This document shows, one piece after another, positions 1-10,206 of a DNA stretch of 64,000 nt. This DNA comes from Acidobacteria bacterium 13_2_20CM_2_57_6 (lineage in GTDB: Bacteria > Acidobacteriota > Terriglobia > Acidiferrales > UBA7541), in NCBI GenBank assembly GCA_001917435.1, contig MNEA01000031.1:1-64000 (forward strand), written 5' to 3'. The position numbers and the translations under genes are program-made. How positions within the stretch are numbered: position 1 is the first letter of the stretch; each line of letters starts with the position of its first letter. The notes beneath the pieces were generated by a model, which saw only the letters and a list, made by a program, of their open reading frames with translations, searched no databases and was not told the DNA's origin.

Positions 1-2
1 AA

Positions 3-356
3 ATGGTCGCGAGCATGGCGCCGGGGTCGGTGATCGTCGATTTGGCCGGCGAGCGCGGCGGCAATTGCGAGCTCACTTGTCCGGGAGAGATCGTCGTTGA
101 GCATGGAGTGACCATCATCGGATGGTTCAATCTGGCCAGCACCGTTCCGTATCACGCCAGCCAGATGTACGCGCGCAACGTGAGCGCCTTCCTGTTGCAT
201 CTAGTGAAAGACGGAAAGCTGCAACTGGATGTGGAGGATGAAATCATCCGCGAGACGATGTTGACGCGGAGCGGGGAAGTGGTCAATGCGCGCGTCCGGG
301 AATTTTTTTCGCTTCCGCCCCTGCCCGCGCAATCGAAGGAGGTGGCGAAATCATGA
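3..356 (+). CDS. pntA: NAD(P) transhydrogenase subunit alpha part 1, C-terminal part (truncated by window start)
   Basis: Protein resembles PntA C-terminus (GSVIVDLAGERGGNCELT); overlaps the TM alpha-2 subunit by ATGA; followed by pntB. Confidence 0.9.
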   Translation: MVASMAPGSVIVDLAGERGGNCELTCPGEIVVEHGVTIIGWFNLASTVPYHASQMYARNVSAFLLHLVKDGKLQLDVEDEIIRETMLTRSGEVVNARVREFFSLPPLPAQSKEVAKS

Positions 357-658
357 AGCTGGATTTGCTTACGAGCCTCTACGTTTTCATGCTCGCCGCA
401 TTTATCGGATTTGAAGTTATCCGCCGCGTTTCGCCGCTTTTGCACACACCTTTGATGTCCTTGACCAACGCGCTTGACGCCATCGCCGTCGTCGGGGCCA
501 TTATTCTTGCCGGTGAATACCACGCGCACGGCGCGATGCTCGCGAAGATTCTGGGGACAATCGCGATCGTCGCGGCCACCAGCAACATCGTCGGCGGATT
601 TCTGATTACCGACCGCATGCTGAGAATGTTCAAAGCGAGCGCGCCGAAGAAACCATGA
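353..658 (+). CDS. NAD(P) transhydrogenase subunit alpha part 2 (transmembrane)
   Basis: 101 aa hydrophobic protein between pntA1 and pntB with start/stop overlaps. Confidence 0.88.
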   Translation: MKLDLLTSLYVFMLAAFIGFEVIRRVSPLLHTPLMSLTNALDAIAVVGAIILAGEYHAHGAMLAKILGTIAIVAATSNIVGGFLITDRMLRMFKASAPKKP

Positions 659-2049
659 CCAACTTCTCCGGCATGGAACAGATCATCGAAATCACCTACT
701 TGATTGCCACTGCGCTTTTCATTCTATCGCTCAAGTGGCTGAGCTCCCCGGCGACCGCGCGCCGCGGCGTCTTTGCCGGCGAACTCGGCATGCTGCTGGC
801 GATTGCCGGCACGCTACTGCATCACGGGATCGTGGAATACAAATGGATCGTGATGGCCCTTGTGCTGGGAACGATCATCGGCGTGCCGCTCGGCGAAGTG
901 GCCATGACCGCAGTCCCGCAACGGACCGCGCTGAGCCACGCGTTTGGCGCCTTGTGCGTGACGCTGGTCGGCACCGCCGAATTTTATTTGCGCACGCCCG
1001 ATGTGCCGCGCTTCATGATGGGCGTGCTTTCGCTGGAGGTCATCCTCGGCTCGCTGACGTTTACCGGCAGCTTGATGGCTGCGGGAAAATTGCAAGAAGT
1101 CCTGCCGCAGCGGCCTATCACGTATAAAGGACAGAACATCGTCAACCTCGGACTCCTTGGAGTTGCGATTGTCGTCGCCAGCATGTTGGTGGCGCATCCG
1201 GAGAAGACGCAGCTTTTTCCATTGATCGTCGGCATCCCGCTTCTGTTCGGCGTGATGATGATTATTCCCATCGGCGGCGCGGATATGCCGACGGTGATTT
1301 CTCTTTTGAATTCGTATGCGGGACTCTCCGCCGCGGCGATGGGCTTCGTTCTGGACAGCAAACTGCTGATCATTGCTGGCGCGCTGGACGGCGCATCTGG
1401 TTTCATCCTTTCCGTGAACATGTCCAAAGCGATGAATCGCTCGTTTTCGAACGTGCTCTTCGGGGCGTTCGGACAGGAGCAAACTGCGGCCGCAGCCAAG
1501 CAGGAGGCGCGCCCGGTGCGCAGCGCCACGCCGGAGGAGGCTGCAGCAATTCTTGCAGCAGCGAACAAAGTGGTCATCGTGCCCGGGTACGGAATGGCCG
1601 TGGCGCAGGCGCAACATAAAGTGCGCGAGCTATATGACGCGCTGACGAAGCGCGGCGTCGATGTAAAATTTGGAATTCATCCGGTCGCCGGACGCATGCC
1701 CGGGCACATGAATGTCCTGCTCGCCGAAGCGGACATCCCTTACGACAAGCTGCTGGACATGGACGAGATTAACGGAGATTTTCCGCAAACCGACGTGGCT
1801 CTGGTGATTGGTGCGAACGACGTCACCAATCCGGCCGCGCGCACGGACGCCTCCAGCCCGATTTACGGCATGCCCATTCTCGACGTGGATAAGGCGCGCA
1901 CCGTGATGGTGATCAAGCGTAGCATGGCCGCGGGCTTCGCCGGAATCGACAATCCGCTCTACTACCTCGACAAGACCCTCATGCTTTTCGGTGATGCAAA
2001 ATCTTTCGTAGGCTCCATCGTGCGCGAAGTCGGCGGCGGCCACGAGTAG
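655..2049 (+). CDS. pntB: NAD(P)(+) transhydrogenase subunit beta
   Basis: 464 aa; N-terminal TM helices and NADP-binding domain (VVIVPGYGMAVAQAQHKVRELYD, GFAGIDNPLYY). Confidence 0.95.
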   Translation: MTNFSGMEQIIEITYLIATALFILSLKWLSSPATARRGVFAGELGMLLAIAGTLLHHGIVEYKWIVMALVLGTIIGVPLGEVAMTAVPQRTALSHAFGALCVTLVGTAEFYLRTPDVPRFMMGVLSLEVILGSLTFTGSLMAAGKLQEVLPQRPITYKGQNIVNLGLLGVAIVVASMLVAHPEKTQLFPLIVGIPLLFGVMMIIPIGGADMPTVISLLNSYAGLSAAAMGFVLDSKLLIIAGALDGASGFILSVNMSKAMNRSFSNVLFGAFGQEQTAAAAKQEARPVRSATPEEAAAILAAANKVVIVPGYGMAVAQAQHKVRELYDALTKRGVDVKFGIHPVAGRMPGHMNVLLAEADIPYDKLLDMDEINGDFPQTDVALVIGANDVTNPAARTDASSPIYGMPILDVDKARTVMVIKRSMAAGFAGIDNPLYYLDKTLMLFGDAKSFVGSIVREVGGGHE

Positions 2050-2087
2050 TTCCGCATTCACGGAAGCTGGCGGCCTAGAATCGCACT

Positions 2088-2864
2088 TCACTTTGCATCA
2101 TGAAAAATGATGCCCAGCGTGTAGCGCGTGCCCCGGTGCACGCGGCTCACGCCGTGCCGCAGATTCACGCGATAGTAGCCACGCGAACCCTTCACAGGCC
2201 GATAGCGCGTCGTAAAAATAATCGCTTGGCCCTGCTCGGCAACCACCACTTGCGGCTTGGACTGCGCTCGGGGTTGCTGCTCGACGAGGATGAACTCTCC
2301 GCCATCCCAATCGCGGCCTTGGCGGCCGAGCAGAAAAACCATTTGCAGCGGAAAGCTGACCTCGCCGTAAAGATCCTGATGAAGGCAGTTGTACCCGCCT
2401 GCTTCGTAGTGCAGCATCAAGGGCGTGGGCTTGGTCTGCTCGGCTTGGTGGCAAATTTTCAGGAAAGCGGCATGTTCCGGAGGATAAGGAGAAGTCTTTT
2501 CACCAAGAGCTTCCGTCCAGCGATTCGCAACTGCGGCGAGGTGCGGATAAGCGTTGCTCCTGAGCTCGGCGACCAGTTCTGGGAGCGGATTGGCGAAATA
2601 TTTGTAATCGCCAATACCGAAGCGATAGCGCTCCATGATGATGTGGCTGCGAAAACGGCTTGCATCGCTATAAAGCGCGGTGAGCTCAGCGCATTCCGCA
2701 GGCGAGAGAACCGGAGCCGTAACCGCGTAGCCGCGCTCCGAAAGAGACTGCTCCGCGCCGCTCCAGTCCAGGGCGTCGATTCGTTCGGCGATGGAACGTC
2801 TCGCGAGACTATTTCTTGCTGCCTGGGCCATGCAACCTCTAAGTTTCTCTGTGTACGACGTCAA
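2088..2864 (-). CDS. 2-oxoglutarate/Fe(II)-dependent oxygenase (prolyl-hydroxylase-like)
   Basis: HQD...H double-stranded beta-helix signature (YNCLHQDLYGEVSFPLQMVFLL ... NLRHGVSRVHRGTRYTLGIIFHD). Confidence 0.8.
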   Translation of the reverse strand: MTSYTEKLRGCMAQAARNSLARRSIAERIDALDWSGAEQSLSERGYAVTAPVLSPAECAELTALYSDASRFRSHIIMERYRFGIGDYKYFANPLPELVAELRSNAYPHLAAVANRWTEALGEKTSPYPPEHAAFLKICHQAEQTKPTPLMLHYEAGGYNCLHQDLYGEVSFPLQMVFLLGRQGRDWDGGEFILVEQQPRAQSKPQVVVAEQGQAIIFTTRYRPVKGSRGYYRVNLRHGVSRVHRGTRYTLGIIFHDAK

Positions 2865-3111
2865 ACTAAGAGCCTAGAGCAGAACGCTTTAGAAAATCTA
2901 TCCGATCTTCGCTATCAAATTTTTCGTTGCCGGCCATCCAAAAATACAGGGCAACGCTCGCCGGCCCGTCCGTGTTGCAACTGGCTCTTAAATCCTCCTT
3001 CGATTCGGTGCTATAGTGAGGCGTAAGCCGGGTGAAATAATCCGGCCGCTCTTGTTGCGGCGGAGAGCAGCAAGATTAGCGGAAACGATTTGCGCGTTTG
3101 AGGAGGGCCGG

Positions 3112-4326
3112 ATGAAAGCCAACGAGATTCTTTCCAATGGTTCGCGAAGGGCGTTTCTCCAATTGTCGGCTGTCGCCACTGCGGCGGCGGCGTTTCGCAT
3201 CGCTACGGAGGCATCGCTTGCGGCGGAAGACCGCAAAGTTTTTCATCCGGGAGCGGTTGTGATCGATGCGAATGAAAACCCGCTCGGCCCATGCGACGCC
3301 GCGCGGAAGGCTATCGTGGACATGGCTCCGCAAGGCGGCCGGTATTCCTACTGGCTCGCGGAAGAATTCGTCAAGACCTTCACCGAAATGGAAGGTCTAA
3401 AACCAGAATACGTGCGCGTCTTTCCGGGGTCCAGCGAACCGCTGCATTTCTCGGTGCTCGCGTTCACTTCGCCGGCGAAAAGCTACGTCACCGCCGATCC
3501 TGGCTACGAGGCCGGTATGAAAGCGGCAAAAATCTCCGGAGCCCGCATTGTAAAAACTCCGCTGACGAAAACCTACGCGCACGATATCAAGGCCATGCTT
3601 GCGGCGGCGCCGGACGCCGGGCTCTTCTATGTGTGCACGCCGAACAATCCGACCGGAACATTAACGCCGCACTCCGACATCGAGCAGCTCTTGGCCGCGA
3701 AACCGAAGGGCTCCGTCGTGCTCGTGGACGAAGCCTACATCCATTTTTCCGACGGCGTCAGCGTGCTTGATCTCGTCAAAGCCGATCGCGACGTTGTCGT
3801 GTTGCGCACGTTCTCGAAGATTTATGGCATGGCCGGCATTCGCTGCGGAATGGCCATCGCGCGTCCCGACTTGCTCGCGAAGCTGGAGAACTTCAGCGGC
3901 TGGAGCGCCATGCCCATCACCGCGTTGGCCGCCGCAACCGCCAGCCTGAAGCACGAGCATCTCGTTTCCGACCGCAAAAAATTGAACGCTGAAATCCGCC
4001 AAAAAACGTTTGATTGGCTCGGAAGCCACGGCTATTCCTATGTTCCTTCCCAGTCCAACTGTTTCATGCTGGACACCAAGCGTCCCGCGAAGGAAGTCAT
4101 CGACGCGATGGCCGCGCGCAATGTATACATCGGCCGAATCTGGCCAGTGTGGCCGACGTATACGCGCATCACCATCGGCACGCAGCAGGAAATGGAAACC
4201 TTCCAAGAAGCCTTTGACGCCGTCATGAGCAATGCTAAGACTGTCAGCTTCGCGCGCCCGAGCAGCCCGGCGAGTTCACGTGGCAGTCGATTCTACGCCG
4301 ACGGCCAGAACTGGCCCAACGCATAA
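3112..4326 (+). CDS. Tat-signal aminotransferase class I/II, histidinol-phosphate aminotransferase-like
   Basis: PLP aminotransferase motifs (DANENPLGP, CTPNNPTGT, DEAYIHF, RTFSKIYGMAGIRCG); N-terminal SRRAFLQ plus hydrophobic stretch; ORF opens at 3016 but ATG 3112 is the likely start. Confidence 0.85.
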   Translation: MKANEILSNGSRRAFLQLSAVATAAAAFRIATEASLAAEDRKVFHPGAVVIDANENPLGPCDAARKAIVDMAPQGGRYSYWLAEEFVKTFTEMEGLKPEYVRVFPGSSEPLHFSVLAFTSPAKSYVTADPGYEAGMKAAKISGARIVKTPLTKTYAHDIKAMLAAAPDAGLFYVCTPNNPTGTLTPHSDIEQLLAAKPKGSVVLVDEAYIHFSDGVSVLDLVKADRDVVVLRTFSKIYGMAGIRCGMAIARPDLLAKLENFSGWSAMPITALAAATASLKHEHLVSDRKKLNAEIRQKTFDWLGSHGYSYVPSQSNCFMLDTKRPAKEVIDAMAARNVYIGRIWPVWPTYTRITIGTQQEMETFQEAFDAVMSNAKTVSFARPSSPASSRGSRFYADGQNWPNA

Positions 4327-4466
4327 GGGAAGCCATTTCGGTAGAAATGAGTTTGAAAGCATTCTAGGGACAGTCTTCCGAGGCGGGCCTCTATCTTGCT
4401 ACGACGGCTTGTTCATCACTGGGGTCGACATTTTGCAACTCCCATGTTTGCACGTCCCTTCTTTCG

Positions 4467-5828
4467 TCAGGCGTGCGCTTCCGGCGCATGTCCATTTGAC
4501 GGTGTGAGCGGCACGGTGCCGTGAAACTGCTCGGCTTCCGTCGAGCCTGCCAGCGCCGTGGTGGAAGAATTGCCGCTCGAAACCACCTGCGCGATTTCGT
4601 CGAAATAGCCCGTACCGACAAAGCGCTGGTGCGTCACCGCGCGATAGCCGAGTTCCTGCGAGGCAAATTCCTCCTGCTGCAGCTTTGAGTACGCCGTCAT
4701 CCCCGCTTGCGCATAGCCGCGCGCCAGATGGAACATGGACATGTTCAGCGCATGGAATCCCGCCAGCGTTACGAACTGGAATTTGTAGCCCATTTTCCCG
4801 AGTTCTTGCTGGAAGTTGGCGATTGTTATGTCGTCGAGCTTTTTCTTCCAGTTGAACGACGGCGAGCAATTGTAGGCCAGCAGTTTGCCCGGGAATTTCG
4901 CGTGGATAGCCTCTGCGAATTTTCGCGCTTCCGCGAGATCGGGCGTCGAAGTTTCACACCACAGCATGTCGGCGTAAGGTGCATACGCAAGACCACGCGC
5001 AATAGCTGCGTCGATGCCCCCGCGGTACTGATAAAAACCTTCCGGCGTGCGTTCGCCGTAAATGAATTCGTGGTCGCGTGGGTCCGCGTCGGAGAGCAAA
5101 AGCCCTGCGGAATTAGCATCCGTCCGCGCAATCAAAATCGTCGGCACTCCGCAAACGTCAGCTGCCAGCCGCGCTGCCACAAGCTTTTCGACGAACTCCC
5201 GCGTCGGCACCACGACTTTGCCGCCCAGATGCCCGCACTTCTTTGCCGACGACAATTGATCTTCGAAATGCACGCCCGCGGCGCCCGCTTCAATCATCGC
5301 TTTCATTAGCTCGTAAGCATTCAGCGACCCGCCAAAGCCGGCTTCCGCGTCCGCGACGATCGGCGCAAACCAATATGTCCCGGACTTCTTGCCTTCCGCG
5401 GATTCGATTTGGTCCGCGCGCATTAACGCGCGATTGATGCGTTTCACCAGGTTCGGCGCGGAGTCGCACGGATAGAGACTCTGGTCGGGATAAACGTCGC
5501 CGGCCGTATTGCCGTCGGCAGCCACTTGCCATCCGCTTCCATAAATCGCCTTCAACCCCGCCTGCACCATTTCAATGGCTTGATTGCCGGTGATGGCGCC
5601 GAGCGCAGGAACGTACGCCTCCGTGTGCATCAGACTACAGAGCCGCTCCGCTCCAAGCTTCGCCAGCGTGTACTCAATCTGAATCGAGCCGCGCAGCCGC
5701 AGCACATCCGAGTAAGGGTAAGGACGCGTGATGCCGGACCAGCGGGGATCGGTGCTCCAGCAGGAAAGTGCCTTACGCTTGCCGCCGTTGTCATTCCCGT
5801 TGGCCCCGTTCGTTCCGTTTGTCGACAT
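4467..5828 (-). CDS. aceA: isocitrate lyase
   Basis: ICL motifs ([36 protein letters not shown]); next to malate synthase; start chosen at MSTNGTNG. Confidence 0.95.
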   Translation of the reverse strand: MSTNGTNGANGNDNGGKRKALSCWSTDPRWSGITRPYPYSDVLRLRGSIQIEYTLAKLGAERLCSLMHTEAYVPALGAITGNQAIEMVQAGLKAIYGSGWQVAADGNTAGDVYPDQSLYPCDSAPNLVKRINRALMRADQIESAEGKKSGTYWFAPIVADAEAGFGGSLNAYELMKAMIEAGAAGVHFEDQLSSAKKCGHLGGKVVVPTREFVEKLVAARLAADVCGVPTILIARTDANSAGLLLSDADPRDHEFIYGERTPEGFYQYRGGIDAAIARGLAYAPYADMLWCETSTPDLAEARKFAEAIHAKFPGKLLAYNCSPSFNWKKKLDDITIANFQQELGKMGYKFQFVTLAGFHALNMSMFHLARGYAQAGMTAYSKLQQEEFASQELGYRAVTHQRFVGTGYFDEIAQVVSSGNSSTTALAGSTEAEQFHGTVPLTPSNGHAPEAHA

Positions 5829-5882
5829 TTTGCTATTCCTAACCTTTCTTCTGCGGCCCAACCGAAAACTAAAAACTCTTTC

Positions 5883-7493
5883 TCACGCCGGATTGAACTC
5901 CTCGCGCCGGATCATTTCCTCACTGATCCTCCGCGCTTCTCGAAGCGTCGTTTGCATCCGCGTATCGCTGCTCTTCTCTGTTTCACGCAACAGCCGTTCG
6001 AGCTCTTCGTCAAACAGATCGTGGACAAACTCCGGCGTGTGACGAACCGCTGCGTCATTCTCATCGACAACTTCGACCTGGTGCGAATGTTTCATGCGCT
6101 GCGCGATCATCAAGCGATAAATGCGGTCGGTGGCCAGATCTTCCATGTAGCCGTCGAGGAGACTTGCGCCCTTGCCGTTCAGAACTCCATTGCGATAGCG
6201 AATCACCGTGCGAACCGCGGCGCGGGTTCCCGCCAGCGTGCGCTTGCCGACTCCCTTCGGCAAAGGCCGTAGGTCGGGGTGAGTGTTGCCATCCGCGGGA
6301 CGCGCCGGCATCTGATTCGGGGCAGGGAACTGGCTGACGGCAATTTCGTTTTGATCGGGATGTCCCGTCCATGCGCCGTCCATCAGCGAGTTGGCTTCGT
6401 TCTTTTTATCTTCCGCAAGGACCTTCAGCGCCCGCGCGTTCAGCTCCGCATCTTCGCGGCTCGGGTAAAGAGCGGTCATGCCGCCGATGGCGAGCATTCC
6501 GTGTTTGTGACAAATGTCGGGCATCAGATTACGCAGATTCTGGAAGAACGCTACGTTGTGCGGAATCGTGTTTCGGTCCGGAAGAACCCATTCCGGATTT
6601 TCCAGATTGAAATGGATCAGGCTGGCCATGTAGTCCCAGCGTCCCAGGTTCAGTCCCAGGATATGGTCGCGAAGGTTCCAGGCGAACTCTTCCATCTGAA
6701 ACGCGAGCGGATGCGATTCCACCAGCGCCATGCACTTGATGGCGTTTGCCGGCAAGCCCTTCAGTCGCGCAATCATCTGGAAGAGATCGCGCCACCACAG
6801 CGCCTCATCGGCGGATTCGGACTTCGGAATGTAAATGCACAGGGGATGCTTCAGGGCGCTGAAGTCCACCTGGTAAGCCACCATGGCGACGTCGAACAGA
6901 GCGGCCGGAAGCAGTTCCCCTGGCAGAACACCGGCTTGATGCAGATGCAATCCGCGGGGACGCGTGAAAATGACCGTGGAACTGGGATTGATACCGACGG
7001 TTTTGTCGCGCTTGCGGTCAAAGTAAGTGAGCCGGCCCGGGAGCGCTTCGAGAATATTCTTGATGCCCCGGGAATTGTGCTCCCAGGCGTTCGCGGTGGA
7101 GTCTTCCAGGTCGAGCATCACGCCGGGAGCGCCGGAGTTGAGCATTTTCACTACAAGGTCGGCGTCATCGGCAGGCCCGGTCATCTGGTTCCGCTGGTCC
7201 GCACACCATGCGGGAAGCTCGATGCGCCAGGAATTCGTTGTGGCTACTGAAGGGGGCAGGTAATCGGGAACTTTGCCGGCGTGCGCCTCAGCCAAGGCAA
7301 AATCGCGGCGCGCCACTAGGGCGCGTTGCCGGAGGGTTAGGGCGGCGTGTAGCGGGGCAAGAAAATCGAGGAAACCCTCGGGCAGATCGCGCGCCGCATC
7401 GAAATCCGCCGGAGCCGAGTTGACCGGAACCATGCGATTCGCGAAAGGCAGCGGTTCCAATGACGGATTCGGTTTCGTCGTCGCAGATGCCAT
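5883..7493 (-). CDS. aceB: malate synthase (A type)
   Basis: 536 aa; motifs RPRGLHLHQAGVLPGE, LGLNLGRWDYMASLIHF, GGMTALYPSRED, DGAWTGHPDQ. Confidence 0.93.
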   Translation of the reverse strand: MASATTKPNPSLEPLPFANRMVPVNSAPADFDAARDLPEGFLDFLAPLHAALTLRQRALVARRDFALAEAHAGKVPDYLPPSVATTNSWRIELPAWCADQRNQMTGPADDADLVVKMLNSGAPGVMLDLEDSTANAWEHNSRGIKNILEALPGRLTYFDRKRDKTVGINPSSTVIFTRPRGLHLHQAGVLPGELLPAALFDVAMVAYQVDFSALKHPLCIYIPKSESADEALWWRDLFQMIARLKGLPANAIKCMALVESHPLAFQMEEFAWNLRDHILGLNLGRWDYMASLIHFNLENPEWVLPDRNTIPHNVAFFQNLRNLMPDICHKHGMLAIGGMTALYPSREDAELNARALKVLAEDKKNEANSLMDGAWTGHPDQNEIAVSQFPAPNQMPARPADGNTHPDLRPLPKGVGKRTLAGTRAAVRTVIRYRNGVLNGKGASLLDGYMEDLATDRIYRLMIAQRMKHSHQVEVVDENDAAVRHTPEFVHDLFDEELERLLRETEKSSDTRMQTTLREARRISEEMIRREEFNPA

Positions 7494-7718
7494 GATTTAC
7501 CTGATCCCTTTCCCCTCACGAAATTGAGTCAGAGTCGGCCGCCGAGAGAGTAGGGCAATTGGGAGGCCAATTGCTAGGCGACCGGCGCTTCTTAAGACCA
7601 ACCTGTGCAAGCACATAAGAGCAGCGACGTGCGGCCCCTGAACCGGCGCGGGAAAATCCCGTCACGATGTCGAGAAATTTGCACACCAATGGCGAGTATT
7701 TTCTCGATTGTGGCAGCG

Positions 7719-7736
7719 TGTTCAATGCGTTGAACA
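7719..7736. promoter_or_regulatory. Putative IclR-type operator 1: TGTTCA-N6-TGAACA
   Basis: Perfect 6-bp inverted repeat with 6-nt spacer in the aceB-iclR divergent intergenic region. Confidence 0.6.
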
Positions 7737-7793
7737 TCTGTTCAGCCTTCCTGTTCCTTTGATACCCAAGAACTGCGTAGGGTTGCAAGAATG

Positions 7794-7811
7794 TGTTCAG
7801 TATCCTGAACA
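7794..7811. promoter_or_regulatory. Putative IclR-type operator 2: TGTTCA-N6-TGAACA
   Basis: Same arms and spacing as the 7719-7736 site. Confidence 0.6.
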
Positions 7812-7857
7812 TGTATTCTATACTGTGGACATAACCGGAACTTATAGGAGTCCGATC

Positions 7858-8646
7858 GTGCCAGCCTCAGATGCCAGTCCCGCAGTTGCCGTCGAGCGCG
7901 CCCTGAATATTCTCGAAGCCGCGGCCAATCGCCGCGATGGAATGACCAATTCGGAAATCAGCCGCAAGCTGGCCATCCCCAAGAGTTCCGCCAGCTACAT
8001 TTTGCGCACCCTCGAACGGCGCGGCTACTTGCGGCGTGAAGCGGAAACGGGCCGCTACCGCCTCGGCCTCAAGATCCTGAGTCTAGGAGGAGACGCGCAA
8101 GCCAATCTGGACATCGCCGACGTCGCGCTGCCCTTCATGCGGATGCTCGGCGAGAAGATTCGAATGACCGTGCACCTGGCGGTGTTGGACCAGGGCGAAG
8201 CCGTCTACATCGAAAAAGTGGAAGCCCCCGGATTTTTTAAGGTGAACACCTGGGTGGGGCGGCGCATGTTTTTGCATTCCACCAGCGTCGGAAAATGTTT
8301 GCTGGCCTGGCTGCCGAAACAGGAAATCGAAACCATGGTGAAGCAGCAGGGGCTAAAAAAAAGAACTCCCAAAACCATCACTACGATGACCAAGCTGCTC
8401 GCGGACTTGGATCACGTGAAGCAGTCGGGCTACGCCGTGGATGACGAGGAAAACAGTTTGGGGGCGCGGTGTCTGGGCACCCCCATCTTCGACGCCACCG
8501 GGAATGTGACGGCGGCGCTCGGCGCCAGCGGGACGCTGACGCAAATGGACGAAGACAACATGCCGCGAATTATCGACGCGCTCAAGGAAACGGCGCGCCG
8601 CATTTCGCGCCAATTGCAAAGAAGCGGAACAGCAGGGGCCGCGTAG
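7858..8646 (+). CDS. IclR family transcriptional regulator
   Basis: wHTH (AVERALNILEAAANRRDGMTNSEISRKLAIPKSSASYILRTLERRGYL) plus effector domain; GTG start at 7858 after AGGAG; divergent from aceB. Confidence 0.9.
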   Translation: MPASDASPAVAVERALNILEAAANRRDGMTNSEISRKLAIPKSSASYILRTLERRGYLRREAETGRYRLGLKILSLGGDAQANLDIADVALPFMRMLGEKIRMTVHLAVLDQGEAVYIEKVEAPGFFKVNTWVGRRMFLHSTSVGKCLLAWLPKQEIETMVKQQGLKKRTPKTITTMTKLLADLDHVKQSGYAVDDEENSLGARCLGTPIFDATGNVTAALGASGTLTQMDEDNMPRIIDALKETARRISRQLQRSGTAGAA

Positions 8647-8670
8647 CAGGCGGCCCGCGCAGTCGAAAGG

Positions 8671-9246
8671 TTATTTGCCGTCGCTGGCAACCACCAAATT
8701 ATTCTTTACCGAAAAAACATTGGGAACCCCGCTGGCGCGCAGGTTCGCAAGGTTTTTATCTGTTTCGTTATCCACCACGCCTTCCAGCGTGACGTTGCCG
8801 TTCTTCACGATGATGTGGATAGACGGCACAGCCTGAACGGAGTAACGCGAAAGTCCGGCGTCTCCATAAATCGCGCGGTACACGGCGCGGCGGAGTTGAT
8901 CGTCCAACGGCGAGAGCGGAAGAACCTCGATGTTGTTCACCACCGAGGCCACGCCCTCGATGCTCTTCACGGCGCCTTCGGCATCGGATTTTAAAGTCGG
9001 CCGGGTGACTTGGCCGGAGAGAATGACCTTGTCGCCTTCCATCTTGTACGCAAGGTTGTCGAACACGGAATACCACGGCAGCATGACGAGCTGATGCCGC
9101 ACTTCTTTTGCAAGTTTTTCCCGATACTTTGCTTCACTGCGCTGCTTCTTCTCTTCCTGCGGCTGAGCCGCAGGAGAGTGTGCCAAGGCCACCATGGGAA
9201 TAGCGAGGAGCAGTATTACATACAGGGACCGGAGTTCCTTCCTCAT
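8671..9246 (-). CDS. BON-domain protein, secreted
   Basis: Signal peptide; two BON-like repeats (VILSGQVTRPTLKSDAEGAVKSIEGVASVVNNIEV; VTLEGVVDNETDKNLANLRASGVPNVFSVKNNL). Confidence 0.8.
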   Translation of the reverse strand: MRKELRSLYVILLLAIPMVALAHSPAAQPQEEKKQRSEAKYREKLAKEVRHQLVMLPWYSVFDNLAYKMEGDKVILSGQVTRPTLKSDAEGAVKSIEGVASVVNNIEVLPLSPLDDQLRRAVYRAIYGDAGLSRYSVQAVPSIHIIVKNGNVTLEGVVDNETDKNLANLRASGVPNVFSVKNNLVVASDGK

Positions 9247-9450
9247 GATTTCCTCCTGGACATGTGTCCTAATGTTCTTCGATCAGTTAGATTCAAGGTG
9301 CAGGGCACATGGCTGCCTGCATCCGTTGCGAGGAGAGGTGTTAGCATACTCCCGGCAGGGAGGGCCGGAAACATGGGATTGTTTCGGAGAGAAAAACTTT
9401 TTGAGAGAAGTGGTTCTAGTTAAATTTATGGCGACGCTGAGAGTGGTGTA

Positions 9451-10206
9451 GTGCTGGTGATTGCGCATCGTGGGGCCTCGGGGAACGCGCCGGAAAACAC
9501 GCTGGCGGCGTTCCGGAAAGCTGTTGCGCTCGGGGCGACGTTCATCGAGACGGACTTGCAGCTTTCTCGCGACGCCCGCTTCGTGGCTATCCATGATGGC
9601 ACCGTGAATCGCACCACCAACGGACAGGGCTCGGTGCACGACATGACGCTCGCCGATTTGCGGCGGTTGGACGCGGGGTCGTGGTTCGGGAGCGAGTTCG
9701 CCGGCGAACGCATTCCCACGCTGGAAGAAATTCTGGAGTTCTCCAAAAAAAACGACGTGGTGTTTTACCTGGAAATAAAACCCGGAAGCGCGTGGGGCGG
9801 AGAGCACGCCTTGATTGGCGCGCTGCGCGATTCCGGAGAAATACCGCGGGCCGTGGTGATTTCGTTTGATGCCGCCATCGTGCTGAATGTGCGGAAAATC
9901 GAGCCAACGCTAATGACCGGGCTTTTGTACAACGGGCAGATCGAAAATCCGCTGGACAAAGCGGTGGAAATCGGCGCGCGGCAACTGGTGGTGCGCGGCG
10001 ACCTGGTGACGCCGGCACTGATCGCGCAAGCCAAGAAAAAAGACTTGCACGTGGTGTGCTGGACCGTGAACAATCCCGCGCACATGCGCATGCTGATTGC
10101 CGCCGGAGTCGACGGGATCATGAGCGATTATCCGGACCGGCTGCTGGCTGCTACAAAAAGAGAGCCTCATGGCGCAGAATCCGGGCCTGCGAGTAAAAGA
10201 GAATGA
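9451..10206 (+). CDS. glycerophosphodiester phosphodiesterase
   Basis: GDPD motifs (IAHRGASGNAPENTLAAFRKAV, ETDLQLSRDARFVAIHDGTVNRTTNGQG); GTG start. Confidence 0.92.
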   Translation: MLVIAHRGASGNAPENTLAAFRKAVALGATFIETDLQLSRDARFVAIHDGTVNRTTNGQGSVHDMTLADLRRLDAGSWFGSEFAGERIPTLEEILEFSKKNDVVFYLEIKPGSAWGGEHALIGALRDSGEIPRAVVISFDAAIVLNVRKIEPTLMTGLLYNGQIENPLDKAVEIGARQLVVRGDLVTPALIAQAKKKDLHVVCWTVNNPAHMRMLIAAGVDGIMSDYPDRLLAATKREPHGAESGPASKRE

